64,000 nt of DNA from Chitinimonas taiwanensis DSM 18899 (GTDB taxonomy: Bacteria > Pseudomonadota > Gammaproteobacteria > Burkholderiales > Chitinimonadaceae). The DNA is taken from assembly GCF_900119825.1 (NCBI RefSeq), contig NZ_FPKR01000001.1:1-64000 (forward strand), written 5' to 3'. This document shows, in pieces, positions 42,586 to 51,155 of this stretch (its first letter is position 1; each line of letters starts with the position of its first letter). The position numbers and the translations under genes were made by a program. The notes below the pieces were generated by a model. That model saw nothing but the letters and a program-made list of their open reading frames with translations, did no database searches and was not told where the DNA came from.

Positions 42586-42972
42586 TCAGGCCGGGCGCAC
42601 CATCCACTGGAAGGTGTAGATACCCGCCGCTGTCATCAGGAAGGAGCCGAGCATATGTAGGCCCGCGGTGGCCAGCGCCCAGGCCATCTGGCCCTTGAGC
42701 AGCATGCCGACCACTTCGGCGGAGAAGGTGGAGAAGGTGGTCAGTCCGCCCAGAAAGCCGGTAATGGCGAACAGCCGCCACTCGGGCGCCAGGCTGGCAT
42801 GGCTGGTGAAAAAGGCCAGCGCCAAGCCAACCAGATAGCCGCCGACCAGATTGGCGGCCAGCGTGCCCAGCGGCAGCTGCGGCGCCAGCGGATTCAGCCA
42901 CAGGCTAAGTCCCCAGCGCCCCAGCGCCCCGAACGAGGCCCCCAGCGTAATGGCGGCAATCGCCCAGCCCAT
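42586..42972 (-). CDS. crcB: Fluoride channel CrcB/Fluc
   Basis: A 128-residue four-helix membrane protein that forms a dual-topology dimer exporting fluoride. [34 protein letters not shown] with the conserved Asn, and [17 protein letters not shown] with the Phe box and sodium-site Thr/Ser are all present. It starts 15 bases after the ntrX stop and lies 60 bases before modA, in a continuous minus-strand run. No fluoride riboswitch can fit in the 15-base gap. Confidence 0.93.
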   Translation of the reverse strand: MGWAIAAITLGASFGALGRWGLSLWLNPLAPQLPLGTLAANLVGGYLVGLALAFFTSHASLAPEWRLFAITGFLGGLTTFSTFSAEVVGMLLKGQMAWALATAGLHMLGSFLMTAAGIYTFQWMVRPA

Positions 42973-42987
42973 CAGCCCTTCCCCCGC

Positions 42988-44262
42988 TTAGGCGCGTGGA
43001 CGCTTGACCACCTGTACGCCCAGTTGCTTGAGCTTGCGGTACAGATGCGTGCGCTCCAGGCCCACCTTATCGGCCACGCGGCTCATATTGCCGCCCTCCT
43101 GGCCGATGTGGTGCTCGAAGTAAGCGCGCTCGAACTCATCACGCGCATCGCGCAGTGGCTGTTCGAAATTAAACTGCGGACCACTGACGGTGACGGTCTG
43201 CGCGCGCGGCGGCGAGAACTGCGCGAGCACACGGCTGACCGGCACCGCATCGATATCGCTCTCGGTCGAAGTCAGCGCCAGGCTTTTGACGATATTGTGC
43301 AACTGCTCGTGATTGCCCGGCCAATCATGCTGGCGCAGCGCATTCAGGGCCGCCGAGGCAAAACGACGCGGGCCGATCTTGTTCGACTCCACCACACTGG
43401 CCAGGATGTGCTCGGCCAGCTCGGGAATATCATCGCGATGCTCGCGCAGCGCCGGCAGCGGCACCACCAGCTGGGATAGATAGGTAAACAGGCCCGGATC
43501 GAAGCGGTCGATCAGCTCGGGCAGGCTTTTCGAGGTGGCGCAGATCAGGCGCACATTGTGTTTTTCCAGCTTGGGCAGGAGGCTGACCAGGGCCACCTGC
43601 GCGCGCCGTTCGTAATGGCCGATATCGCGCAGGAACAGCGTGCCATTGGCCGCGCGCGACACCAGGTCCGCGCCGCTTTCCACAATCGCATCCTGGCTGT
43701 CCGGCGCCACAAAGGCCGCGGTCGGCGCGGTCAGGTAGCGCGCACAGGCCACGAAGCCGCTGCCCGGCTCGCCGGTCAGCAGCAAGGGCAGGGCCAGATT
43801 CTGGGCCTGATCGAGCTGCTTCTTCAGAATCAGCACCAGCGGGCTTTTGCCCAGCGCCGCCAGTGAGTTCTCCGCCACCTTGGGCTGGACCTCACCGTGC
43901 TTGAGCGCGCGCTTCACCGTGGCCAGCAGCTTTTGCAGGCCGATCGGCTTTTCCAGGAAATCGAAAGCGCCGATGCGGGTCGCCTCGACCGCGGTATCGA
44001 TGGTGGCATGACCCGACATCATCACCACCGGCATGGTCAGCTGACCATTACTGCCCCACTCCTTGAGCAGGGTGACCCCGTCGGTATCGGGCATCCAGAT
44101 ATCCAGCAGCACCAAGGCGGGACGGCCCTGGTTGCGGTACTGGCGCGCCTGCTTGGCATTTTCCGCCACAACAACGCGGTAACCCTCGTCCTGCAGAATT
44201 TCCGACAACAACTCGCGAATACCGATTTCGTCGTCAACGATCAGAATATCGTTACTACCCAC
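42988..44262 (-). CDS. ntrX: NtrX-family response regulator with degenerate AAA+ domain
   Basis: A 424-residue regulator of the NtrC/NtrX class. The receiver is intact: ILIVDDEIG, phospho-Asp in LVLLDIWMPDTDG and the DFLEKPIG Lys. The AAA+ domain is short and degenerate: the Walker A motif reads GEPGSGF (normally GxxGxGK), Walker B reads LFLRDIG (normally LFLDEIG), the GAFTGA sigma-54 loop is absent, and FREDLYYRL, which carries the arginine fingers, is replaced by FDPGLFTYLSQL. The C-terminal Fis-type helix-turn-helix RVADKVGLERTHLYRKLKQL is complete. It should bind DNA but not activate sigma-54. It overlaps ntrY. Confidence 0.92.
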   Translation of the reverse strand: MGSNDILIVDDEIGIRELLSEILQDEGYRVVVAENAKQARQYRNQGRPALVLLDIWMPDTDGVTLLKEWGSNGQLTMPVVMMSGHATIDTAVEATRIGAFDFLEKPIGLQKLLATVKRALKHGEVQPKVAENSLAALGKSPLVLILKKQLDQAQNLALPLLLTGEPGSGFVACARYLTAPTAAFVAPDSQDAIVESGADLVSRAANGTLFLRDIGHYERRAQVALVSLLPKLEKHNVRLICATSKSLPELIDRFDPGLFTYLSQLVVPLPALREHRDDIPELAEHILASVVESNKIGPRRFASAALNALRQHDWPGNHEQLHNIVKSLALTSTESDIDAVPVSRVLAQFSPPRAQTVTVSGPQFNFEQPLRDARDEFERAYFEHHIGQEGGNMSRVADKVGLERTHLYRKLKQLGVQVVKRPRA

Positions 44263-46432
44263 GCGCGCTCTCCCCAGATGCTATTTGCGTATCGGTTTCT
44301 GCCAGAGGCAGGTCGATCCGCACGCATGCGCCGTGCGGATCGACATTGAATGCTGCAATCTGGCCGTGGTGTTCGTCGATGATCTTCTTCACCACAGCCA
44401 GCCCCAGACCCGTGCCCTTGAGCTTGGTCGTTGCATAAGGCTCGAATATACGTTGTAAAATCGCCTCATCAAAGCCCGGACCGTTGTCTTCTACCGACAA
44501 TCGTACCGTGTTCTTGCGCTGTTCGGTACGCAGTCGAATGCGCGCCAGCATATCGCCACTGGCCGCTTCCTGGGCATTCTTCAGCAGGTTGTGCACAACC
44601 TGGCGCAGCTGGGTCACGTCGGCCATCACCCAGAGCGGGCCCTCGCCCACATCTTCGCGCTCGATCGGCGCGGTTTCGTACAGCACCAGCACCTCGTTGA
44701 GCAGCGCGCGCACATCCACCGGCGCCAGCACGGCCGAGGGCTGGCGCGCGTATTCGCGGAACTCGTCCACCATGCGTTTGAGCGCGCCGACCTGGGCCAC
44801 GATGGTCTGGGTGGAGCGGGTCAATACATTGCGCCCGGTCTCATCGAGCTGATCGGTCAGCTTGTGCTCAAGGCGCTCGGCCGCCAGCTGGATAGGCGTG
44901 AGCGGATTGCGGATCTCGTGCGCGAGGCGCTTGGCCACCTCGCCCCAGGCCGCATCGCGCTGATTGCGCAGCAGCTCGGTCACATCATCGAACACCACCA
45001 CCGCCCCGCCCGGATTGTCCGCAGCCTCGAACAGCTTGGCGCCACGCACCAGCAGGACGCGCTTGCTGCCATCGAAGCTCACCTCCAGCTGGCGCTGCCA
45101 TTCGCCGTTATTCTCCTCAAACGCCGCCAGCAGGCCCTGGGCGAAACCAGCCAGGTGCGGATAGCTATCGGGCCAGTCGGGTAGGCGCATCACGTCCAAG
45201 AGGCCGATCTCGGCATGCAGGATGCTGGTCGCGCTCAGATTGGCCGCGCGCAAGCGCCAGCGCTCGTCGAAGGTCAGCACGCCGGCAGTCAGGCTGCCCA
45301 GCACGGTTTCCAGATAGGCCTTGGCGGCAGTGGTCTCCTGCTGCTTCTGTTCAAGCTGGTCGCGCGCTTCGGCCAGCTGGCGTGTCATGCGGTTGAAGCT
45401 ATGGGTCAGCGTGCCCAGCTCATCCTGGCTGACCACCGGCTGCACCTGCGAATAATCGCCCTGCGCCACCGCGCGCGTACCGGCCGCCAGCACGGTCAGC
45501 GGCGCGGCCAGTTTTTCGGACAGATACATACCCAGCACCACCGCGGCTAGCAGGGCCAGCAATAGGGCCAGGGTCAGGGTCAGGCCGTAATTGAGCTTGA
45601 GGCCGCTGCGCGATAGCGATAGCTGCTTATAGGCATTGCGCACCTCCTCGACCTTCTCGGCATCCTCGGCCAGCTTCTTTGGCACCGGCTGAATCAGTTG
45701 CAGCGCACGCGTCTCGGGGCCAAAGCTGACCCGGCTGCTGTAGTTGGGATTGACCGGCACGATCACGCGCAGGCTCAGGCCATAGTCGGGCGTGGACTCC
45801 AGCGCGCGGTAGGGCAGCTGGGCCAGCACCTGCTTGAGGATAGCGCGCTCGGGCACCAGCGGCACCGGGTTGGCGAACTCATCGCCGACATGGCCGATCA
45901 CGCGGCCGCGCGCATCGAACAGGCTGATTTCCTGCACATTGGCCTGTTCACGCAGGCGGGTCAGTGCCGCCAGCGCCTCGGAATCGAAATCGCCGGCCAG
46001 CTCGCCCGACATCACGCGTGCCTTTTGCATCAGGTCGTCGAGCGAATAATCGAGCGCGCGGCTGCCCAGGCTCAGGCCGCTGTCCAGCGCATTGTCCACC
46101 CGCACATCGAACCAGGTTTCGATCGACTTGGTGAGGAACTGCACCGAGAGCGTGTAGACGAGTGCGCCAGGCAGCACCGCCACCAGGGCGAACATCAGCG
46201 TCAGCCGCCAGGCCAGGCGTGAACCGAACAGGCGTGCCGAGACCTGCTTGCGCAGCCGTAGCAGGCGGGTGATCACCAGGCCGGTCAGGCCGGCGGCCAT
46301 CAGGGCATTCAGCCCGACCAGCCATTCATAGTACTGGCCGAACACGGTGGTATTGCTGCTGGCAGTGGCCAGCAGGAACAGCAGGATGGCGGCCAGGGAA
46401 CCCAGCAGCACCAGGGTGTTACGCATCGGCAT
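44255..46432 (-). CDS. ntrY: NtrY-family sensor histidine kinase
   Basis: A 725-residue membrane kinase. Three to four N-terminal helices (LVLLGSLAAILLFLLATA, WLVGLNALMAAGLTGLVI, LTLMFALVAVLPGALVYTL) and a fourth at LTLTLALLLALLAAVVLGMYL frame an extracytoplasmic region of about 180 residues. HAMP, PAS (SLTAGVLTFDERWRLRAAN), the H box RLAHEIRNPLTPIQLAAERL, N box LLKNAQEAA, DNGPGF and GTGLGLAVVKKIIDEH follow. In related bacteria NtrYX responds to redox and nitrogen. The 8-base overlap with ntrX shows coupling. The gene order with rsmB and DUF4390 is a betaproteobacterial hallmark. Confidence 0.93.
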   Translation of the reverse strand: MPMRNTLVLLGSLAAILLFLLATASSNTTVFGQYYEWLVGLNALMAAGLTGLVITRLLRLRKQVSARLFGSRLAWRLTLMFALVAVLPGALVYTLSVQFLTKSIETWFDVRVDNALDSGLSLGSRALDYSLDDLMQKARVMSGELAGDFDSEALAALTRLREQANVQEISLFDARGRVIGHVGDEFANPVPLVPERAILKQVLAQLPYRALESTPDYGLSLRVIVPVNPNYSSRVSFGPETRALQLIQPVPKKLAEDAEKVEEVRNAYKQLSLSRSGLKLNYGLTLTLALLLALLAAVVLGMYLSEKLAAPLTVLAAGTRAVAQGDYSQVQPVVSQDELGTLTHSFNRMTRQLAEARDQLEQKQQETTAAKAYLETVLGSLTAGVLTFDERWRLRAANLSATSILHAEIGLLDVMRLPDWPDSYPHLAGFAQGLLAAFEENNGEWQRQLEVSFDGSKRVLLVRGAKLFEAADNPGGAVVVFDDVTELLRNQRDAAWGEVAKRLAHEIRNPLTPIQLAAERLEHKLTDQLDETGRNVLTRSTQTIVAQVGALKRMVDEFREYARQPSAVLAPVDVRALLNEVLVLYETAPIEREDVGEGPLWVMADVTQLRQVVHNLLKNAQEAASGDMLARIRLRTEQRKNTVRLSVEDNGPGFDEAILQRIFEPYATTKLKGTGLGLAVVKKIIDEHHGQIAAFNVDPHGACVRIDLPLAETDTQIASGESARG

Positions 46433-46476
46433 GTGGGGTCAGCAAGGTCCGGGCAAGAAAGGGATGGGACGCGCGG

Positions 46477-47028
46477 CTAAGGTTGCGCGCTGAATTCTAC
46501 CGTGCTCGGCACCGAGCCGAGTTTCCACTCGGCATCGCCCAGCAGGCTCAGCTGCAGCGGTTTGGGCAGGCTGGCGGTATCGAGACGCATGGACAGCTGG
46601 CCGGCAAAGCGGCTATCGAGCTTGCGGGTAATCGTGCCGCGCTCGGCTACGCGCCAGTCGCGCACCACGCCCAGCGCGCGCAGCGCCTCGCTCAGCGTGT
46701 CATAGCTTTGATAGAGGGTGCCGACGCCAACCCGGTAAGTGCGGGTCAGGCTGTGATAGGAGAGCTTGAAGTCGAGCCGTGCACTCGGGTCGAACCAGTC
46801 GGCCACCCGGCGCCAAGCCCAGTACCAGCGCGGCTGGGTCAGGGTGAATTCCACCGCGAAGGTCAGGGGTACACCCGATAGCAGGGCATTTTCGTGATTG
46901 CTGTCCAGGCTGACCCGAAAACGGGCATCGATGCTCAGCCGACCATCCTGCTCGATGCCCTCACTGCTTTCCAAAACAATGCCGCTGGCGCAGGCCTGGG
47001 CCAGCATCAGGCAGGCACACAGGCGCAT
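46477..47028 (-). CDS. DUF4390 protein
   Basis: A 183-residue exported protein of the DUF4390 family, function unknown, typically found between rsmB and ntrY as here. MRLCACLMLAQACASG is a signal peptide (with Cys, possibly a lipoprotein). LSIDARFRVSLDSNHENALLSGVPLTFAVEFTLT and SYHSLTRTYRVGVGTLYQSY are the core strands. ATG 47028 falls just after the rsmB stop; a longer start at 47079 would overlap rsmB by about 35 bases. Confidence 0.85.
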   Translation of the reverse strand: MRLCACLMLAQACASGIVLESSEGIEQDGRLSIDARFRVSLDSNHENALLSGVPLTFAVEFTLTQPRWYWAWRRVADWFDPSARLDFKLSYHSLTRTYRVGVGTLYQSYDTLSEALRALGVVRDWRVAERGTITRKLDSRFAGQLSMRLDTASLPKPLQLSLLGDAEWKLGSVPSTVEFSAQP

Positions 47029-47044
47029 CAGCCAGCGGGCGATC

Positions 47045-48316
47045 TCAAGTCTTGGCAAGCAGCGCGTAAAAAAAGCCATCGTGGCGGTCGTTGGGCAGCA
47101 ATTGGCCACTGGCCGGTAAGTCTGCCGGCAGCACTCGCTGCCGGGCATCGGGATGTCTTTGCAGGAACTCGCTGATCTGTGCCTGGTTTTCCTCGGGAAA
47201 CACCGAGCAAGTCGCGTAAAGCAGTGTACCACCGGGCTTTAGACAGCCCCACAATGCATCCAGCATACCGGCCTGTTGCGTGGCAAATTGCGCAAAATCC
47301 TCCGGGCGACGCAGCCATTTGATGTCCGGATGGCGGCGTGCCACCCCGGCTGCCGAGCAGGGCACATCGGCCAGAATGCGATCGAACGGTTGGCCATCCC
47401 ACCAGTCGGCCGGCTTGGCCGCATCGCCCTGCTTGAGCGTGGCGCGCAGGCCCAGCCGGTCCAGATTCGCCTGCACGCGTTGCAGGCGCACCGCGTCCAC
47501 ATCGAGGCCGGTCAGCGCGATATCGGCCCGCTCGAGCAGATGGCCGGTCTTGCCGCCCGGTGCGCAGCAGGCGTCCAGCACGCGCATGCCGTCACGCACA
47601 TCCAGCAGCTCGGCCGCGTATTGCGCGCCGATATCCTGTACCGAGCACAGTCCGTCGAAGAAGCCAGGCAGCTGATCGACCGGCACCGGCTTATCGAGGC
47701 GCAGGCCGGCGCTGCCCAAGGCCTCGGCTGCGATGCCGACGGCGAGCAGCCGCGCCAGGTATTCGTCACGGCTGAGCCGGCGGGTGTTCACCCGCACGCT
47801 CATGGGCGGATGCTGGTTATTGGCGCGCAGGATGCTGGTCCAGGCCTGTGGATAGGCACGCCGCATGGCGGCCACCCACCAGCCGGGATGATTCCAGCGC
47901 GCACGCTCGTCCTTGGCTGCAGCGGCCAGCAGTTCATCCTTCTGGCGCAGGAAGTTGCGCAGCACGGCATTGACCATGCCCTTGGCGAAGCCGCCGTTCA
48001 GCTGGCTGGCCACCTTGACTGCATGGTCGACCACCGCATAGGGCGCCGCGCGCCCCCAGGCCAGCTGCGCCACGCCGGTGACCAGCAGTGCACGCACGGC
48101 CGGGTCGGTGTCCGGGCGCTTGAGCAGCTGACGCAGGACATGGTCAATCTCGCCATAGTGGCGCAGGGCGGTGTAACTGATGTCCTGGATGGCCGCGCGC
48201 TGGCGTGGCTCGAGTTCGCCGTGCTGCTGACGCTGACGAGCCAGCACATCGGACAGATTCCGGCCGGCCAGTACGGCAAGCACCGCTTCGCTGGCAAGAC
48301 GCTGACTCAAAAGCAT
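47045..48316 (-). CDS. rsmB: 16S rRNA (cytosine967-C5)-methyltransferase RsmB
   Basis: A 423-residue methyltransferase for C967 of 16S rRNA. The N-terminal NusB-like RNA-binding domain (AVLAVLAGRNLSDVL, HYGEIDHVLRQLLKRPD) precedes the Rossmann domain. VLDACCAPGGKTGHLLE is the SAM loop, DVPCSAAGVARRHPDIKW and YATCSVFPEENQAQ hold the two catalytic Cys. Length equals E. coli RsmB (429). It follows fmt by 59 bases. Confidence 0.95.
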   Translation of the reverse strand: MLLSQRLASEAVLAVLAGRNLSDVLARQRQQHGELEPRQRAAIQDISYTALRHYGEIDHVLRQLLKRPDTDPAVRALLVTGVAQLAWGRAAPYAVVDHAVKVASQLNGGFAKGMVNAVLRNFLRQKDELLAAAAKDERARWNHPGWWVAAMRRAYPQAWTSILRANNQHPPMSVRVNTRRLSRDEYLARLLAVGIAAEALGSAGLRLDKPVPVDQLPGFFDGLCSVQDIGAQYAAELLDVRDGMRVLDACCAPGGKTGHLLERADIALTGLDVDAVRLQRVQANLDRLGLRATLKQGDAAKPADWWDGQPFDRILADVPCSAAGVARRHPDIKWLRRPEDFAQFATQQAGMLDALWGCLKPGGTLLYATCSVFPEENQAQISEFLQRHPDARQRVLPADLPASGQLLPNDRHDGFFYALLAKT

Positions 48317-48375
48317 GATGGAGTTCCCACGGGGGCGCCATGACGCCCGGTTGGTATAAACAGAGAAATGCGCAA

Positions 48376-49299
48376 TCAGCGCAACACTTCACCGACCTGC
48401 AGCTTGCCGCCGGCCAGGAAGTCGCGCGCTGACAGGCGCTTGCCGCCGGGGCGCTGCAACTCGGTCAGGCGCACCGCGCCGCTACCGGCTGCCACCAGCA
48501 CACCCTGCGCATCGGCGGCCAGCACCGTGCCCGGTGCGCCGCTGCCCGCCGCCAACTCACCCGACCAACACTTGATCAGGGTTTCGCCCTGCAGGGTGGT
48601 GCAGCCGGGGAACGGATCGAAAGCATGCAGGCGGCGAACGATCTGCTCGGCCGGCCACTGCCAGTCTATGGCCGCCTCATCCTTGCGGATCTTCTCGGCA
48701 TAGGTCACGCCGTCGGCGGGCTGCGGCTGGGCGCCGGCCTGCAAGGTCGGCAAATCCGCCAGCGCCGCAACGATGGCATAGGCGCCGGTCTCGGCCAGCT
48801 TGTCGTGCAGGCTGCGACTGCTGTCCTCGGCGCTGATCGGCACAATGTGCTTGCTTAGCATGGCGCCGGTATCGAGGCCGGCATCCATCTGCATGATGGT
48901 GATGCCGGTCTCGGCATCGCCGGCCTGGATTGCGCGCTGGATAGGTGCAGCACCACGCCAGCGCGGCAGTAGCGAGGCATGGATATTCAGGCAGCCCAGG
49001 CGCGGCAAATCGAGCACCCGCTGCGGCAGGATGATGCCGTAGGCCGCCACCACCATGACATCGACCTCGATCGCCGCTACCGGCGCCTGCTGCTCGGGCG
49101 TGCGCAACTTTTCCGGCTGGTAGACCGCAATGCCGTGCTGCTGCGCCAGCTGCTTGACCGGCGAGGCGAGCAGCTTCATGCCGCGTCCGGCCGGCCGGTC
49201 GGGCTGGGTCAGCACCAAGGCAATGTCATGCCCAGCATCCAGCAGCGCCTGCAAGGCTGCTGCGGCAAAATCCGGCGTACCGGCGAAAATTAGTTTCAT
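48376..49299 (-). CDS. fmt: Methionyl-tRNA formyltransferase (Fmt)
   Basis: A 307-residue enzyme that formylates initiator Met-tRNA from 10-formyltetrahydrofolate. [18 protein letters not shown] begins the Rossmann domain; [20 protein letters not shown] holds the catalytic Asn-His pair; and [18 protein letters not shown] gives the catalytic Asp. The C-terminal beta barrel ([19 protein letters not shown]) binds tRNA. ATG 49299 (MKLIFAG) is preferred over 49335. A hairpin separates it from def, which is unusual because the two are generally cotranscribed. Confidence 0.95.
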   Translation of the reverse strand: MKLIFAGTPDFAAAALQALLDAGHDIALVLTQPDRPAGRGMKLLASPVKQLAQQHGIAVYQPEKLRTPEQQAPVAAIEVDVMVVAAYGIILPQRVLDLPRLGCLNIHASLLPRWRGAAPIQRAIQAGDAETGITIMQMDAGLDTGAMLSKHIVPISAEDSSRSLHDKLAETGAYAIVAALADLPTLQAGAQPQPADGVTYAEKIRKDEAAIDWQWPAEQIVRRLHAFDPFPGCTTLQGETLIKCWSGELAAGSGAPGTVLAADAQGVLVAAGSGAVRLTELQRPGGKRLSARDFLAGGKLQVGEVLR

Positions 49300-49337
49300 G
49301 GTGGCGCGTATTCCCAGATAAACCGCGAGCGGCAATC

Positions 49338-49370
49338 ACAAAAACAAGAAGGCCGACCACCTGGCCGGCC
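49338..49370 (-). terminator. Hairpin between def and fmt
   Basis: On the minus strand GGCCGGCC (49370-49363), loop AGGT and GGTCGGCC (49358-49351) form an 8-bp stem (one G-T) followed by TTCTTGTTTTTG. The tail is interrupted, so termination may be partial and fmt may be read through. Confidence 0.6.
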
Positions 49371-49394
49371 GATGCATGCCAAGCAGGCAAGCGC

Positions 49395-49898
49395 TTACAT
49401 ATTCTTGCGCTGATTCTTTTTCAGCTTGTTCAGAATGCGGCTTTGCTTGAGGCGCGACAGCTTTTCCACGAATACCTTGCCATCGAGATGGTCGATTTCA
49501 TGCTGGATACAGATCGCCAGCAGGCCATCGGCCTCGAGCCGGAAAGGCTGGCCGTTGCGATCGAGCGCCTCCACAACGATATGGCTGGCGCGCTCGACTT
49601 CCTCGTAAATACCGGGCACCGACAAGCAGCCTTCTTCATAGGTGGTATGCCCGTCCGCTTCCACAATGCGCGGATTGATAAAGGCACGCAGGGCGGTTTT
49701 ATCTTCGCTGATATCCACAATCAGCAGGCGCAAATGCACATCGACCTGCGTGGCCGCCAGGCCTATGCCGGGGCAGGCATACATGGTCTCGGCCATATCG
49801 TCGATCAGGGTACGGATTTGATCGTCGACTTTTTCCACCGGCTTGGCGACTTTATGCAAACGCTCGTCCGGGTAATGCAGGATATTCAGGATCGCCAT
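49395..49898 (-). CDS. def: Peptide deformylase (Def)
   Basis: A 167-residue ferrous metallohydrolase that removes the formyl group from new proteins. [31 protein letters not shown] (metal Cys) and [15 protein letters not shown] (HExxH) are the three motifs. [21 protein letters not shown] is the usual N-terminus. It diverges from the LysM protein with about 105 AT-rich bases between them that must hold both promoters. Confidence 0.96.
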   Translation of the reverse strand: MAILNILHYPDERLHKVAKPVEKVDDQIRTLIDDMAETMYACPGIGLAATQVDVHLRLLIVDISEDKTALRAFINPRIVEADGHTTYEEGCLSVPGIYEEVERASHIVVEALDRNGQPFRLEADGLLAICIQHEIDHLDGKVFVEKLSRLKQSRILNKLKKNQRKNM

Positions 49899-50003
49899 AA
49901 TTTCTTGCTAGCTTAGGTATTTGAATGCAGAATTTGAACCATTGGTTTAAATGCACTCGGCATAAATGCCGGTTTAAGCTGCGGTCAAACAAGGACTTAG
50001 ATA

Positions 50004-51077
50004 ATGCCCCCGTCAGCAACTCGTACTTCGCTCATTTCCCGCCTGGTAACTGGCGCCATTATAGCCCTTAGCATGGCCGTCCCGGCCATTGCCGATGAGC
50101 TACGCATGCAGGAAAACGCGCCTGAGCGCTATGTCGTCGTCAAGGGCGACACCCTGTGGGATATCTCCGGCAAATTCCTCAAGGATCCGTGGCGCTGGCC
50201 GCAAATCTGGAATATGAACCGCGACGAGATCAAGGATCCGCACTGGATTTATCCCGGTGATGTGATCGTGCTCGACACCAGCGGCGGCTCACCGCGCCTG
50301 CGCCTATTAGGCAATGAGAAGAACGACGGCCTGCGCTCGCGCATGAAGCTCGATCCGCGCATCCGCATCACCCAGTTCGAATCGCAGGCCGCGGCCACCA
50401 TTCCCCCGCATGCCATCGAGCCCTATCTGGCCAAGCCACTGATCGTGGACGAGCAGGAGTTCAAGAACGCTCCGCGCGTGGCCCTGGGTCCGGACAACCG
50501 CGTGGTGATGAGCACCGGTGACAAGCTGTACGCGGTCGGCCTGAGCGGCGAGCGTGGCGCGACCTGGCAGGTGTTCCATGGTGGCAAGGAAATGCGTGAT
50601 CCCGACACCAAGGAAGTGCTCGGCTACGAAGTGAGCTTTGTGGGTGAAGCCGATGCGCGCGAGGTCGGTGAGGTCAGTACCTTGCAGGTGCAGAAGATCC
50701 ATCAGGAGATTTCCATCCACGATCGGCTGATCCTCAAGCCACGCCGCGAGTTCCCCAACTATGTACCGCGCGTCCCGGATACCGAGGTGCGCGGCAAGGT
50801 GATCTCCACCTATGGCGGCGTGAACGATGCCGGCCCCTACACCACCGTGGTGATCAACCGCGGTGAGCGCGATGGCGTGGTCAATGGCCATGTGCTGCAG
50901 GCCTTCAAGGCACCGCGCGCCGTGGTAAAGGAAAATAAGGGCGAGGACACCAAGCTGACCCCGGCCGAGAAGAATGGCTTCGTGCTCATCTATCGCGTCT
51001 TCCCCAAGCTGTCCTACGGCCTGGTGTTGAACAGCAATGAGCCGGTCAATCTGCTCGACGAAGTACGCAAGCCCTAA
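50004..51077 (+). CDS. Exported LysM-domain protein
   Basis: A 357-residue exported protein. VTGAIIALSMAVPAIADE is a signal peptide. YVVVKGDTLWDISGKFLKDPWRW and IKDPHWIYPGDVIVL form a LysM domain near residues 45-95 that binds peptidoglycan. The remaining 260 residues hold a family-typical conserved region (LDPRIRITQFES, VPDTEVRGKVISTYGGVNDAGP) of unknown role. It is the gene regularly found between def and dprA in these bacteria, so an envelope or cell-wall role is likely. ATG 50004 has AAGGA upstream. Confidence 0.85.
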   Translation: MPPSATRTSLISRLVTGAIIALSMAVPAIADELRMQENAPERYVVVKGDTLWDISGKFLKDPWRWPQIWNMNRDEIKDPHWIYPGDVIVLDTSGGSPRLRLLGNEKNDGLRSRMKLDPRIRITQFESQAAATIPPHAIEPYLAKPLIVDEQEFKNAPRVALGPDNRVVMSTGDKLYAVGLSGERGATWQVFHGGKEMRDPDTKEVLGYEVSFVGEADAREVGEVSTLQVQKIHQEISIHDRLILKPRREFPNYVPRVPDTEVRGKVISTYGGVNDAGPYTTVVINRGERDGVVNGHVLQAFKAPRAVVKENKGEDTKLTPAEKNGFVLIYRVFPKLSYGLVLNSNEPVNLLDEVRKP

Positions 51078-51155
51078 GTAGTTAGCAAGCAGCAAGACCG
51101 GACCGGGGTACGAGCGCACTGCGCCGATACCCCGGCCAAGCCTGAGGGGGATGGC

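Noticed and set aside
42973-42987. Fluoride riboswitch upstream of crcB
   Set aside because: Only 15 bases separate ntrX and crcB; no room for the motif outside ntrX coding sequence.
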